From Lycium barbarum (taxonomy: Eukaryota; Streptophyta; Magnoliopsida; Solanales; Solanaceae), in NCBI RefSeq assembly GCF_019175385.1, contig NC_083342.1:120900376-120964375 (forward strand): a stretch of 64,000 nucleotides of DNA, read 5' to 3'. The notes beneath the pieces are model-generated. The model saw only the letters and a program-made list of their open reading frames with translations, had not been told where the DNA came from and made no database searches. This document shows, piece by piece, positions 35,969 to 48,652 of this stretch. The position numbers were made by a program, and so were the translations under genes. Every line of letters starts with the position of its first letter. Within the stretch, counting starts at the first letter, position 1.

Positions 35969-36330
35969 ATAGCCTGTTTGACCAAAGTCTATTTTCTCCG
36001 ATTATTTTTTTCAATAGATGCTTATTTTAAAAAAGTGAGGTGTTTGATCAAGTTTTTGGGAGAAAATAAGTGTTTTGTGGGTAGTAGCAGAAGCAGTATT
36101 TTAAAAGCTAAAAAAATACTTTTTTTTTTCAAAAGCACTTTTGAGAAAAATATATTTAAAAACACTTTTTAAAAGTTTGGTCAAACACTAATTACTGCTC
36201 AAAAGTGATTATTAACTTAATTGGTCAAACACAAACTGTTTTTCGTCAAAAACACTTTTTTGAAAAGCAATTTTGGAAAAAAACATTTTTCAAAATAAAC
36301 TGATTTTCGAGACTTGACCAAATAGGCTAT
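35969..36330. mobile_element. MITE, ~362 bp, in the copia 3' flank
   Basis: Ends ATAGCCTGTTTGACCAA and (inverted) ATAGCCTATTTGGTCAA. The interior is full of CAAAAGCACTTTT/AAAACACTTTTT words. A truncated duplicate occurs at 30529-30678. The TSD is not clear. Confidence 0.75.
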
Positions 36331-36575
36331 TACTCATTATGGTAGAGGTAATGCAGTTATATATAATATAGTCATATGTATGCATATATTTCAGTCTATA
36401 AATTCTTACATTTCCTTCTGTAAATATTTTATTTGGTACTATTTCACCTGGTTTTTAGTTCATTTCATCTGGATTATTTCTTTTTTTTTCTTTAAATATT
36501 TATACTTATATTCGGAAATCATCGTGATGGTTAAGTTGAGGCTTTTTCATATTCGAATCATGACCAAGAGTTTCT

Positions 36576-36860
36576 TAGGGCCCGTTTGTCCATGAGAATT
36601 ATTCACTTTTTTTTGAAATATTTTCTCACTTTTTTCATTTTACGGTGTTTGACCATAAAAATTCCAAATACAACTTGAAGTTAGTTGGAATTTGGAAAAA
36701 CAACCAAAACTTAATTCACTTTTTTTTTTTCACTTTCAATACATTCAAACAACCAAATATTCTTTGCAAAAACTATAACCAAACACAACTCCATCTTCAA
36801 CTCTAACTCCAAAATACCAAATAAAGTAAAAAAAATATGATTTTCATGGTCAAATGCCTA
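36576..36860. mobile_element. MITE with GTTTG-CCATGA termini, ~285 bp
   Basis: Ends TAGGGCCCGTTTGTCCATGA and (inverted) TAGGCATTTGACCATGAAA. The interior includes AATTCACTTTTTTT and ACCAAACACAACTCCA words. The copy at 47999-48273 is from the same family. TSD not resolved. Confidence 0.7.
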
Positions 36861-37350
36861 CTTAGTATGATCAAGTGTGAAGTACTACCATCGACGCGTT
36901 ATTGCGACTATATCTTCAATGCATGCTCAAAATAGTTCTGTAGTTTGGTAAACACGAAGCTAGCCATGTGTTATGTTCAAAGTCAATACACACAATTTTA
37001 CGGTAATGGTATCTGCATATGTTGTTACACTTCATTTTGTAAGTCTCTTTTTCTTTTTTTTTTTTGGTAGTAATTGTAAGTCTCGATCTAGGAATATTGG
37101 TTTTAAGACTTTCTTTTCCAACGTAAATTGATAATTTGTATTATTTCCAAATAGTATCAGTCTATAGCTTATACATATATATTATTTTTATTAAGGGAAT
37201 ATATTTTCGGTTGCACACACATATATAAAAATTAAAGAATTTGCGAACTGTGAAGCCCCAGTGTTAGGCTACAATTTTGAAGCAGATGTATTAATTAAAA
37301 GTCATACGATAGATTTTATGGTTGCGAGGAGACGTAGCATGAGCAAGGAG

Positions 37351-38380
37351 TTGATTTCTCATAAAGTTACTCAACTATCGTAATTATAACACATAAGTCA
37401 CTTAATTTTGTTTTGTAATTAAAAAGTCACTCAATCTTCATCTTTATAATACAAAAGTTATTCAACTCATTTTAGTCAATTTTTGCTGACGTGACATTAT
37501 TTTAAAGTTAAATCCACCAATTTTTACCATTTAATGATCCGCCCCACTAAAACAACCCGCTATCCAAATTTTTATAACAATACACTAAGGACTGAAATTT
37601 TACTAGTAATTTTTTACTGGTAACGTGGCTGGATTCTCCTCCCTACTCGGGCCTTAAAATTTTGCCTCAAGTGCTTCTGGTCACTATGACACTACTGCTA
37701 AGATATTTGCAAGTAGTAACAGTTCTTCAAGGAAATTTATATATTCTATTCACAAATTGTTACGCAAATCAACTGAGTCTAGTTGTAACTTTGTTCTTCT
37801 TTTCATCTATGATGTATTCAGAATACATTTCCCTTGAGCAAGCAGCTTGAATTTTACAAAGATACCATAAGAAGTTGGTAGTGATTGCGGGGAAAGTAAA
37901 TTTCACATGGATAATCAACATTTCAATTCACTTTGTTAAAGTTGGAGCCAGGAATTAGTGATTTTGTTCAAAACTACTATATTAATCCTCTGCTCTACAA
38001 AATTTACACTAATCAATTCTCAGACATCCTCATCAAGTCTTGCACTAAATTCATTAGATAGCGGATCAGGTTAGTGGGGCGGGTCATTAAATGATAAAAA
38101 TGATTGAGTTTATATTAGATAAGGATTTAACTTCTTACAAAATGCCACGTCAGCAAAAGTTGAACAAAACGAGTTGAATGATTTTGGTGTTACAAAGATG
38201 AAAGTTGAGTGACTTTCTAGTTACAAACAAAGTTAAGTGACTTTTGTGTTACAAAGATGAAAGTTGAGTGACTTTTCTGTTACAAAGATGAAAGTTGAGT
38301 GACTTTTCTGTTACAAAATAAAGTTAAGTGACTTTTGTATTACAATTGCGATAGTTGAGTGACCTTTTGAGAAGTAAACT
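37351..38380. mobile_element. Long-TIR element, ~1 kb, non-autonomous
   Basis: About 220 bp at each end are inverted copies: ACTCAACTATCG and GTCACTTAA near the left end, their inverses near the right, and GATCCGCCCCACTAA at 37545 against TTAGTGGGGCGGGTC at 38070. The right arm carries three to four direct repeats of ACAAAGATGAAAGTTGAGTG (38190-38300). No coding region. Length and TIR size suggest a MULE, but I could not confirm a TSD. Confidence 0.75.
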
Positions 38381-39994
38381 CTCTGAGCTGGTTATTAATT
38401 TCATCTGTTTAGCGTAGAGACATATAGCTCCTCATTTTCCATCTAACAACATTAATAATTCTTAAAGCTGTGGCGACAAATTAATGAATGAATTGATAAA
38501 TGGAATACTTAATATTATTTCCTATAATTGGAAGAAATAAATTAAAACATATTGAAAATTAAACTTTGAAGCAGAGCTTTAGTTTAACAGTAATAGATAA
38601 ATAACGGATCATCTGTCTACTAACCAAATTTTATTAATCTGAAACACACTTTATTATTGGATTAAGATCTGTTTGTTGTTTTCTCAAATAAAAGATTGTT
38701 TCCTCTAAAAAGCATTAGTCAAAAGGAGAAAAGTTTACTCTGTAAAGTACGGGTAAATTACCATGCAACAGCTATTAATTAGCACCCACAAGGCGACAAC
38801 GGGTGTATTAGCTTTAGAAGAAAAAGTACTTATTAATTAATCAAAATCTAATCAGATTAGTAGTGTCTTATCGTTTTACAGTGAGGGCCCTCTGCCCATT
38901 CGAGTTCGTCATCCCAAAATCAATTATATAAAATTATTTAATAAATTTGTTAATAAATGTACGATGTTCGAGTCAAAATTATTGAGTTCGTTAAACCTAG
39001 AATTCTACCCCACTCCGATTTAAATCATTAAAAGAGGTTAGGATAATGATTAGTGGAACTTTTGAATGGAAAAAATAAAAGTTTGAATGTTACACCCACT
39101 AGGAGTCTTTCCCATAAATGTACCTGTAGGCACCATCCGACTAGTCTACTTCTTGGCGATTCTTGATCATTATGATACCTAACTTTGTTTTCAAATAAAG
39201 AATGGTTGTTATGGTTAGCTCATGATTCTAGGAGATTTTGGATAAGATCTTGGATTCTGTAATCATCCTATTTTTCACAACAAACTTCTAAATTACTAAG
39301 TCTAGGCAGTTAGGCAACTCTTGAGATTAATTCAGAATGAAAAAAGAAAAGGAAAGATAAGAAATTCAAGAAGATACTATGATGGAATGTGAATTTGAGC
39401 TTTGAAGATTATTTGACAACCTCGTGATAACCTTTAGAGCTATTTTCTTTTTAATTTTAACTATGCAGTACTGGAAATTCACGGCTCAAACTCGAACTCG
39501 CGCGTGTCGAGTAGACCTACTAAGGAAGTAAATTACTTTCAGTGATTCTATCAGATGACTTAACTTTTCATTGACAGCAAAACTCAATCTTTTTTGTTAA
39601 GAATGAAAGAATCCCAACAATTCAACCATACGCGCGCGATCTGTGATCTTGATTTGTGTCAAGAATTGAGTAACTTTTAGAGCTGGAATTTGATTAAGTG
39701 ATGAATTCCTTAGCGTAGAGTAAGTGCCGTGATGTTATTATCAGTTTTGTCACAAAACTTTTGTGTTTAATTTGATGACCATTTAAACAATTCAAAATGG
39801 TTCTGAACTCCTTAGCTGACTGATAACTAAATTGGCAGACAGAAAGTAACCTAAGATCAGAAAATTGACGGCATATATAGTTTCGAACCTTCTCTAAAGA
39901 GAAAATATTATCTTTATGTCTACATCATTCGATCATGATATTGTTATTTACTTATTTTGCTTTCGGCGTGCAACGTGAGATTTATTTTTGCTAA
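38381..39994. other. Intergenic, no feature recognised
   Basis: About 1.6 kb of AT-rich sequence, with no long frame, repeat or terminal structure that I can support. Confidence 0.4.
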
Positions 39995-41899
39995 TGTCAC
40001 GCCCCGAATCATGGCCTGGACGAAACACGGCACTCGGTGCCTTACTGCATGTGACCGAGCGAACCACATGGCTTGCTGAATCATCATGAGGCATAACATG
40101 AGCGGAATATAACGTGAATGCATGATGAACCTTTATAAAACGTAGTAAGTCATAATACTTAATAAAAATACTTGTTTAAACATGAGTGCGGAAATAACAT
40201 GAATGAGCCAAAATGGCTATACGACTCCGAATGTCTGACATAACATAACTCACTTGTCCAGTCTATGAAACCTTTATCATAAGTCTGACTGGAAAACATA
40301 CTTATTGGGACAAGACCCCAGAATACCTTAGATGCATAACTAATCATGAAACAAAAGTTGACTAAACCCCGAATGAGATGGGGCTCACCAATAAGTTAAT
40401 ACGAATGCTGTCCTACTGAGCAGATGTGTCATCCTGTATATCAGTACCTGCATCGTGAAATGCAGGCCCCCAGGCAATAAAAGAGGACGTCAGCACATTG
40501 AATGTACTGGTATGTAAAGCAACTGAAAGAAATAACATGGGACATGGAATAACATGATAAAAACTGAAACTGAAAACCTGGACATGAACATGAGCATGAG
40601 CATGGGTAAAACATGATAAGTAGGGAGAGCATTTCATAAACCGACCATGTGATATCACCACGTGGGTACGTGGAGTATGATACCTCGCCTGACCAGCAGA
40701 GCCCCCATACCTTGCCAGGGTATAAGGTGGTATCGTGCCTGATGGATCCATTCAGTGTAAAATTAAAGTATCATCCTATCTGGGCGGAGCGATCCTTGTC
40801 CTACGGTGGCTACGTAGTTTCAGGCTATCTGAGCCTTCTTGATAATTCATGAACATAATATAGTTGGCTAAGAAGCCCATGATTATCGTGAACTTGTACT
40901 TGTCTTGTAATCATGATTTCACGAAATAACTTGTAAACATGGTTTCATGAAATAACTTGTAAATATGGTTTCATGAAATAACTTGTATTTAGTATGTATG
41001 TATCTTGTATCATAGCATGAAAGTAATTATATAATATAGTTGCATGAAAACTTGTAGACATGTAGGATATTCATGAAATAATCATTTTTATTCAAAAACA
41101 TGCATGCAAGAACCCATGGAATACGAGATATGGGTTTTCATGGATTACGGACTGATTCTCAATAATCATATGGAGTTATTAAGAATACAATGATAGAACA
41201 ATGATGTTCCCACACGTAGATAGCAATCGTACATACCTTAGTCGCTCCAAAACTTGAATTAAAGACTTGAGCTTCGAAGAAGATTTCCAAAATCTTGAAT
41301 TCTTGAACCTTGAGATGGGTTTTCTTGAAAACCCTAGTTTAGGAATGATGATTTCTTGTTTAGATTACAAGGATATGTATTAGAATTGACTTGGAATAAT
41401 TAGAGTAGGCTTACCTTGGTGTTCTTGATGAAGGGAGAGGGTAGGAGGTCGTTCTAGGGTTTGAAGGAATGAAAAATAATGATTTGAACTGATATGGACG
41501 AATATATACTATTCTGGAAAATTGAACTTTACGTCCAGCAAAATACTGGCCGTATTTTGAAAGACGGGCCGTATTTTGAAATACGATTTGTATTCCGTAT
41601 AGACTGCACTGCGTCTCTTCAGTAAAATGATCATAACTCTTTGCAAAGATGTCTGTTTGACCCCCATAATATACCGTTGGAAAGGTATTTCAAAGCTCTA
41701 CAACTTTCATCGAGGGAGTTTTCCCAAATTCCAAATAAGTTTTGAAATACAGGTCGTATACTGAAATACGGTCACTGTTCATTGACGTAAACCACCATCT
41801 TACAACTGAAGAGGAAATTTCCAATTCCCACATTCTTTATCTGATTTTCTAAGTCTAGGATCATGGTCAAAGCTTAGGTTAAAGGTACGGGGTGTTACA
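39995..41899 (-). mobile_element. Solo LTR of a Ty3/gypsy element, 1.9 kb, minus strand
   Basis: On the minus strand it begins TGTAACACCCCGTACC and ends GGGGCGTGACA, a familiar Solanaceae-type Ty3 LTR. Flanks are GCTAA (39990-39994) and GCTAC (41900-41904), a 5-bp TSD with one mismatch. No PBS or coding region adjoins it, so the internal part was lost by LTR-LTR recombination. Short internal repeats include AAATAACTTGTAAA (40920-40990) and GCCGTATTTTGAAA (41550-41580). Confidence 0.85.
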
Positions 41900-41987
41900 G
41901 CTACATCATCCAATTATGCCTATCCAGCCAAAAAAGTTGAATAGATCGACGAATCATGTCTTATAGCTTTTTATTTTGTAGTAATAG

Positions 41988-42572
41988 TGTACCTATACAT
42001 GGTAAAATATGGCCTGACACGTGGCAAGATGGCAATAGGACACGTGGCGGAGGAAGATGAAACGCTACCAGTTACAGCATTCAGTACGAGCAAAAAGCCC
42101 CGGTTATATTCGGAGTCAAGTTACAAGGGAAAGCCACAAAGGATAATTAATAGCGGAATAACGGTACAAGACCGGACCGGATCTAAAGCAGACGTTACGA
42201 TTTAGTATTAATGCAACATTCAATGCTCATTATTATTCATTATTAGGATTAAATTACTGGTTGAAGGGTCCATGTATTTGTACTATAAAAAGAGCTTAAC
42301 AGCTCAAGAGAAGGATCATCGAATAACACTGATTACACACTATTCTTACAAGCTTCGTTGTTCACATTTATTCTCTTAAATTGCTCTTTTGCTCCGGATG
42401 ATTATACTTGTTCTTAGAAAGTTTAAATGCTTTACAACTCCACCGGAGAAAACTTATCAAAGGATTTACTTGCAGGATCATTGAAGCCCAGGCTCAATTG
42501 CTTTATATTTAATTTCTTTTAATCAATCAATTCATCTAAACAAATTTAACCGTTCTCGTTTTAGGGTAAACA
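41988..42572 (+). mobile_element. Solo LTR, 585 bp, perfect 5-bp TSD
   Basis: Begins TGTACCTATACATGG and ends TTTTAGGGTAAACA. AATAG stands on both sides (41983-41987 and 42573-42577). A TATA box ACTATAAAAAGAG near 42282 and a CT-rich leader set the plus orientation. It lies 88 bp from the previous solo LTR. The long open frame at 41987-42205 is LTR sequence, not a gene. Confidence 0.85.
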
Positions 42573-42881
42573 AATAGTACATATTGTACTAGGAGACACG
42601 ACGACGAAATTATCAAGATCAAGGGAAGAGGAAATTTGGAGCTTCAATCTTTCAACAAAATAAATATGCACACGAACTCTCTAGAGATATATATGGTACA
42701 AATCGTTTGAGTAGCTAGATATATATGTATATATATATTGTTATGTTGTCCTTTTTGTTTCCCGCCTAACCTTTGGGGCCAACTAATCTGAACGATTAAA
42801 ATTTCCACTTTAGGGTAAAGCGTGCTTCAAAACTGGTGAGGGGGAAGGAGGTGATGATAGATATTTAATTTAGGTTCAAAA

Positions 42882-42885
<4 letters not shown>

Positions 42886-42948
<63 letters not shown>
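42886..42948. repeat. (AT)n microsatellite, ~30 units
   Basis: Uninterrupted AT dinucleotides. The surrounding 42578-43260 is AT-rich with no supported gene. Confidence 0.9.
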
Positions 42949-42949
<1 letters not shown>

Positions 42950-43268
42950 GTAGTAATTAGATAAATTTCATACCTAAAAGAAAGTGTTAATAGCTCATTT
43001 TATATAAAGTTATTAGTACTATTTTGAGAAATCATATTAAAGAGAAAAAGAAACTAACATATAGATGGGAATCATAATTGTCGACAACCAGAAGTTGTTT
43101 GCCTCTATTGTTATAGCCTTTTAGATTGTTCATTGATTTTCTCATGCAGGTGCATGCGACCCGCACCCAACTTTCTGTCTTTCACTTTCACATACCAGAC
43201 TTCCAATTCTTTCTCCAGGGATCTTTATACAGATAGTCCATCGAATTTATGGTATACATAGATTAGAC

Positions 43269-43611
43269 TAGGGTGTTCACGCTTCGGTTAAAAATCGATC
43301 CAAACCGAAGATCAAACCGAATTGATTAAATAAACCGATTTTTATTTGGGTTGGCTTTAAGTTTTAAAAAATCGATAATATTTAGTTTGGTTTTACAAAA
43401 TAACAAACCGAACCAAATCGATAAATTATCTACACAAAATTTATAATTATACATACACAATCTCGATTCTTACAAATAATTTTAAATACATCATATACTT
43501 TTTGATGAAAATTTTAATTATCTCTAATAGGCTAATGAAATTACACCTTAAGCACATTTCTTAAAATGAGTCAGAACTCATTTATTCAAAAAACAATTAT
43601 GAGATTTACTT

Positions 43612-43642
<31 letters not shown>

Positions 43643-44257
43643 TTTCTTAACTTTATTCACTTGATTAAAGCTTATAGATCTTAAGACATTTTCTCCACAA
43701 TCCAGAAAATAAAATGTATTTCTTAAATTTATTCGCTTGATTTAAGCTTATAGATCTTACGACATTTTCTCCATAATTCAAGAAAATTATAGCTACCACA
43801 ACAAAATGTTAATAACGGAGTATAAATTGTTAGAAGATGAAAAATTCTTTTCTAACTGTAGAGTGTGTGTGTGGTGGGGGGGGGGGGGGGGGAGTACCTT
43901 TATTAAATTTAAGTAACTGCACGGTTTGCCCTTCAAATGGGCCTGTTTTGCACTTCAAAATCTAACTTATGCCTAGCGGGGCATAAAGTCTTTTAAAGGT
44001 ATTGGCATAATTTGTGGATATTATGATGCGTAGCTTATGACCTATAGACATAAGTTCAATTTTGAACCAGCACAAAGCAGGGACAAAAGTGCAAATGACC
44101 CCATTAGATTCCTTAAAAACCAATGAACCCGAATCAAATTGAACCAAACTGATAGATGTGCATTATAATTGGTTTGGTTTGGTTTTAATAATTAATCGAT
44201 TAAGTTGGTTTGGTTTTGGTTTTAACCAAAAATCGACCCAAACCTAAAACACCTCTA
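43269..44257. mobile_element. TIR element, ~990 bp, AACCGA/GGTTTGGTTT-rich ends
   Basis: The left end TAGGGTGTTCACGC...AAAAATCGATCC and inverted right end TAGAGGTGTTTTAGG...CGATTTTTGG match. The flanks GATTAGAC (43261-43268) and GATTAAAC (44258-44265) differ at one base, suggesting an 8-bp TSD. The interior holds a (TTTA)n tract (about 43610-43645), two direct copies of a block containing GCTTATAGATCTTA (43670 and 43746) and a poly-G run (43878-43892). No gene. Confidence 0.65.
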
Positions 44258-44298
44258 GATTAAACACTGATTATATATTGTTATCTACATATTCTATA

Positions 44299-45357
44299 CG
44301 GAAAAGGGCCAAATATACCCCTGTACTATTGGAAAAGGGCCAAATATACCCTTCGTTATACTTTGTGTTCAAATATTCCCCTACCGTTATATTTTGTGTC
44401 CAAATATACCCCTCCTCCGTTAAAATTGTCAAAGGTGAACACCAGATCCGACGTGGCACTTATAACTCAATGAGGTGTACGTCACGTGACATGCCACATC
44501 ACCGCCCAGTCCATTTACCTCCCTCTTCCCCTTCTTCAGTACACTTAAGCCCATACATACCTTTTACCAATAATAATAACTCCATTACAAAAAAAAGAAA
44601 ACCAATTAACAAAACTTAATCAGAAGTTTAGGCAATTCCATATATTCGTAAAACAAGAATGAATAAAATGATACAAGTAGTGCTATTTCACACCTTTTTT
44701 GGTACTGTAATATACTGAACGTAGAAAGAGAATCATCTCAATCACAAAACAAAAACAAAAATTAAAATAAAACACATAATACTAAAAATAAAAACAGTCT
44801 AGGGAATGGTTTGGTACGGACTACGGAGAGAGTAGTAATGAGAAGGAACAATTCCATCATCAAAGTTCCTGTTAAATTGCTCACAAACCTGAAAAAATGA
44901 ATGATCGAAAAGACAATTGTCAGAAAATCAAATCATAACAAAGTGGAATTTATAGATTTGTTGTTGAAAGAAAATAGGAGTAAAGATCGTACTGTTCCTT
45001 GAGACTTTTGTTTGGATTCAATGTATTGGGTAGCGGTGGTGCGGTGGTGAAGGTGAGGCAGAGGTGGTGATGTGATGGTAGTGGTGGTGTGCTGGTGCTG
45101 ATGGCGATAGTGGTGGGTGAAGAAGGGGAAGAGGGAGGTAAATGGATTGGGTGGTGAGGTGGCATGCCACGTGGCGTCCACCTCACTGAGTTGTAAGTGT
45201 CACGTCGGATTTGGTGTTCACCTTTGACAATTTTAACGGATGAGGGGTATATTTGGACCCAAAATATAACGGTAGGAGAATATTTGAACATAAAGTATAA
45301 CGAAGGGTGTATTTGGCCCTTTTTCAATAGTACATGGGTATATTTGATCCTTTTCCG
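44299..45357. mobile_element. Mutator-like non-autonomous element, 1,059 bp
   Basis: Starts CGGAAAAGGGCCAAATATAC and ends in the inverse of that (GATCCTTTTCCG). About 240 bp at each end are inverted copies, including TCAAAGGTGAACACC at 44428 and its inverse at 45220. A perfect 9-bp TSD TATTCTATA flanks it (44290-44298 and 45358-45366). Frames within it come from the TIRs. Confidence 0.88.
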
Positions 45358-45556
45358 TATTCTATATTGTACAAGCCGTAAATATTTGTGTCATTATAAA
45401 TCATCTCATTAATGATAAATTGAGAAGTTTAAAGTTTAATTATTTCAAAATATAGAAATATATGCAATATTTTCTTTGGGACAAACTAAGAAGAAATTCA
45501 TCACATAAATTGAGACAAATTAAGTATTATTTCTATCTTGAGGCTTATTACACCTA

Positions 45557-45590
45557 CTAGTATAGTACCCGCGCGATGCGCGGAAAATGG
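45557..45590 (-). mobile_element. Helitron 3' terminus
   Basis: The minus strand shows a GC-rich hairpin (stem CCGCGC/GCGCGG, 45569-45583), then GTACTATA and CTAG (45557-45560), followed by T: a textbook Helitron 3' end. The element body should extend to higher coordinates. I could not identify its 5' TC end, and no Rep/helicase is seen in 45591-46980. Confidence 0.65.
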
Positions 45591-46989
45591 TAGAATTAAA
45601 AATCATATTAAGTTTTTAATTTGTCTTGTTTAAGCATGTTAGAGCATGATGTTTTAATAAATTTTGAACAATTATCTTATCTTTCAATGTCATGTACTCA
45701 ATCACAAAGAAATTTGTTTTTAAAAAAAAAACGTCGAATAACTTTTATCTTTCTTATTTTTCTTTATTACACTATCCAACTATTTTGTAATTACATTACT
45801 AAATATGACATTTATTTAGTTCTGTTTGCTATCCTTATTTGCTTCTCTCGTATCAATATAACATAACTACTATATAATTTGCTTACTCTTGACTTTTTAT
45901 GTACTTTTTTTCTATTGTTCAATTATATGGATTATTTGATTTGTAAAATTAATTCTACTATAAATATCCGCACATTATTTCCATCTTCCTTTTCGTGTAC
46001 ATTTTTCTCTGCTATGATATTTTAGTCAAATTTTTGTCCATTTAGCATTACTTGAAGCAGTTTCATATAACATATTTTTTTATGAAACTGCATCATAGAA
46101 TTGACTCCACTACACTCCTTACAAATCCTCCATTACCGCCCATAGTCTTACTTACTATTCAAAAAATAATAGCAGCAGCACAAATTTAAAACTGACCACA
46201 CTATTTTAAAAAATAACTGCAACAACACGAAAATATTATCTGCATTAAAATGGATAAATAAATTAATTTAACTATTTAAAAAAATACCTGCAACACTAAC
46301 AAAATATCTAAAACTAAAATGGATAACTATATTTTAACTCAAATGCTCTCAATTTAAATTTTAAAATGTTAAATATTATTTTTTTCAAAAAAAATTATCT
46401 TATTTTCAATTTTTTTAACATTATCCTAATATTTTGCTCCTTCGTACTAAAACATGCCATGTGGGTTTTTGTCATGCTGCCACATGACTTAATGCGGTGC
46501 CTTTACCTCTTCATATTTATATATGTAAATTAATTATATAAAATTATTATTTTATTCTTTGAGCAGATTAAATTGTTATTATTAGTACACAATTTCCTTT
46601 GTTCTAATATTAAAATAATATTCCTATTAGTGGACGATCACCTATAATATTATTAAAAGAATTCTACTAAACTTTTATTAAGGAAATCCTTGCTTTAGAT
46701 TAATTACTTTGCATAAAATTAAATAATAAATTAGTGGTAATATAAAATTAACACACAGAGTCCATCATAATTTGCATACCCTATTCATCACTATACAATT
46801 CTTTTTCAATTGATTCAATTATAGAACAATACAACAAATGAATAAAATAAAAAATGGGTTTAGTAAATGATCTAGAAAACATATAATTGGTTGAATATAA
46901 ATCGCGGAGCAACGTTTTGATTTTTTTTTGGCTTTTGTCTATCTTTTGGTATCCCGATAATGTTTTATTTGAAGGAGACACTATTAACT

Positions 46990-47130
46990 CCAAAGTATAA
47001 CGGCAGCGGTATATTTGAACCCAAAGTGTCTTCTAGTCATGGTCACCATTTTGTTATCACCGCTACAGACTAACGAATGGTATATTTGTCCTTTTTCCAA
47101 TAGTACAGGGGTATATTTGGCCCTTTTCCG
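46990..47130. repeat. Fragment of the 44299-45357 MULE family (right end)
   Basis: Carries AAAGTATAACGG, GGTATATTTGAACCCAAA and AATAGTACAGGGGTATATTT, ending TTTTCCG. The next 14 bases, TATTCTATATTGTA, equal those after the complete copy at 45357. The left part is missing. Confidence 0.7.
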
Positions 47131-47998
47131 TATTCTATATTGTATGTATATTGATAGATATATTTAATATACTTGGGGACGATTTTTGGTTTAAACTTTA
47201 AACGGTTGGGTGGACGACTATTTAAGTTAATTCTATCTCTCCTTCTATTCCCTACTCTACTCTCACTCAGTATTTACCCTAACGTAAATCAATAAATATA
47301 TGATATATGTTTTCACACATTTTAACATTAATCGTAATTAATTAATACATATGTTACCTTAATCTATAACTTAATTATAGTAAAATAGTATGATTTGATA
47401 TAAACATTGGTTTGAGTAAGTTTCTTTTACTTTAATGTGGTCTACCAGAACTGGTAAATTAAAGGAAAAGGTGTTTGCAAAGAAAATAAATAGGAAATGC
47501 CTTTGGGATATTTTTTTTATTATTTTTTTATTTAAAAAAAAAAAAAACAGAAGGAAAAGGGAAGACCATGTTGTAAATGCCACATTTGAAGTTGATATGA
47601 CCGGTTATATCAAATTCAGTTTCTTAAACCTTTTTTTAACTTTTCAAAACAAAGCTTTTTTGAACTTAGTGATTTCTTCCAGTTAACAAACCTTTCTTGA
47701 ATTTAATGATTGCTACTTGTTAACAAACCAGAATTTGAAGTTAGGAGGAGTTCAATTTAATTGAAGAAGCCTACCCCAACCATCTGAATCATGTGCACTT
47801 TTACCCGTTTAGTTTCAAATTAAATCTGCCAAGTCTTTTGATTGAGGAATGCTAGACGAAAAAAGGAAAAGAAAGAGAAACAAGTAAAATTACATCCAAA
47901 GAAGAAAACAATATGAACATAAAATAAAAGAAAAAAAAATCATGACATTCTTGAAATGAATAAATATTCAATAAGCTATAATACGAAAAAATTAATTA
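47131..47998. other. Intergenic, no gene recognised
   Basis: AT-rich. A frame at 47435-47686 is low-complexity Lys/Phe-rich sequence and is not supported as coding. 45591-46989 is likewise AT-rich with no supported gene. Confidence 0.35.
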
Positions 47999-48273
47999 AG
48001 GTACCGTTTGGCCATAAAAATTATTCACTTTTTTTCGGAATTTTTTCCACTTTTTTCACTTTTGGGCGTTTGGCCATAAATATTCCGAATACAACTTCAA
48101 GTTGTATTCGAGAATACCAAAAACTCAAAAACTAGTTTTTCAAAAAAAATTCACTTTTTACAACTACATTTCACCAAAAACTATAATTTCAAAAATTATG
48201 ATCAAACACAACTCCAACTTCAAAAATTCCAAAAAAAATGAATTTATTTTTTATATTTATGGCCAAACGCCTA
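47999..48273. mobile_element. MITE with GTTTGGCCATAAA termini, ~275 bp
   Basis: The left end GTACCGTTTGGCCATAAA and inverted right end TAGGCGTTTGGCCATAAA match. An internal direct copy GGCGTTTGGCCATAAATATT lies at 48064. Same family as 36576-36860. Confidence 0.75.
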
Positions 48274-48652
48274 CTAATTTTCCTTCGTATTCCTGGACCG
48301 GAGTTGTTAGCTCCAAGTTGGACCCACGATGATGGTTTCGCTCGAGAGCTAGTCAATAATGGACTAAGCAGCAATGGCCCACTAATCCCACTTGGCCTCA
48401 TAAAAGATGCGTAAACCCAAGAGAGCAAGCCCATTTCCTATTCATTTCATTTCCTTTTTTTTTTTTTTTTTTTTTTTTTGCCGTGGATTGTCCTTGATAT
48501 GGACTGGTCTTTAATTTTTGTCCCTCAAATGCTGGTCTTTAATTTTTTCTCTACTTCTCATTTAATGAAAAATTGTGGGCCAAAGTATCGTTATTCGTAG
48601 GTCTACGAAATCAAAGATTCTGGGTTCGTACCGCAGCAAAGTAAAAAATAAT

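Noticed and set aside
41987..42205. 72-codon frame
   Set aside because: Starts at the LTR boundary of a solo LTR with a perfect TSD; retroelement DNA, not a gene.
42886..42948. (AT)n tract as a replication origin or matrix site
   Set aside because: A simple microsatellite; nothing in the sequence supports a function.
44278..45412. Several frames of 60-125 codons on both strands
   Set aside because: They mirror one another because they come from the inverted repeats of a MULE-type element.
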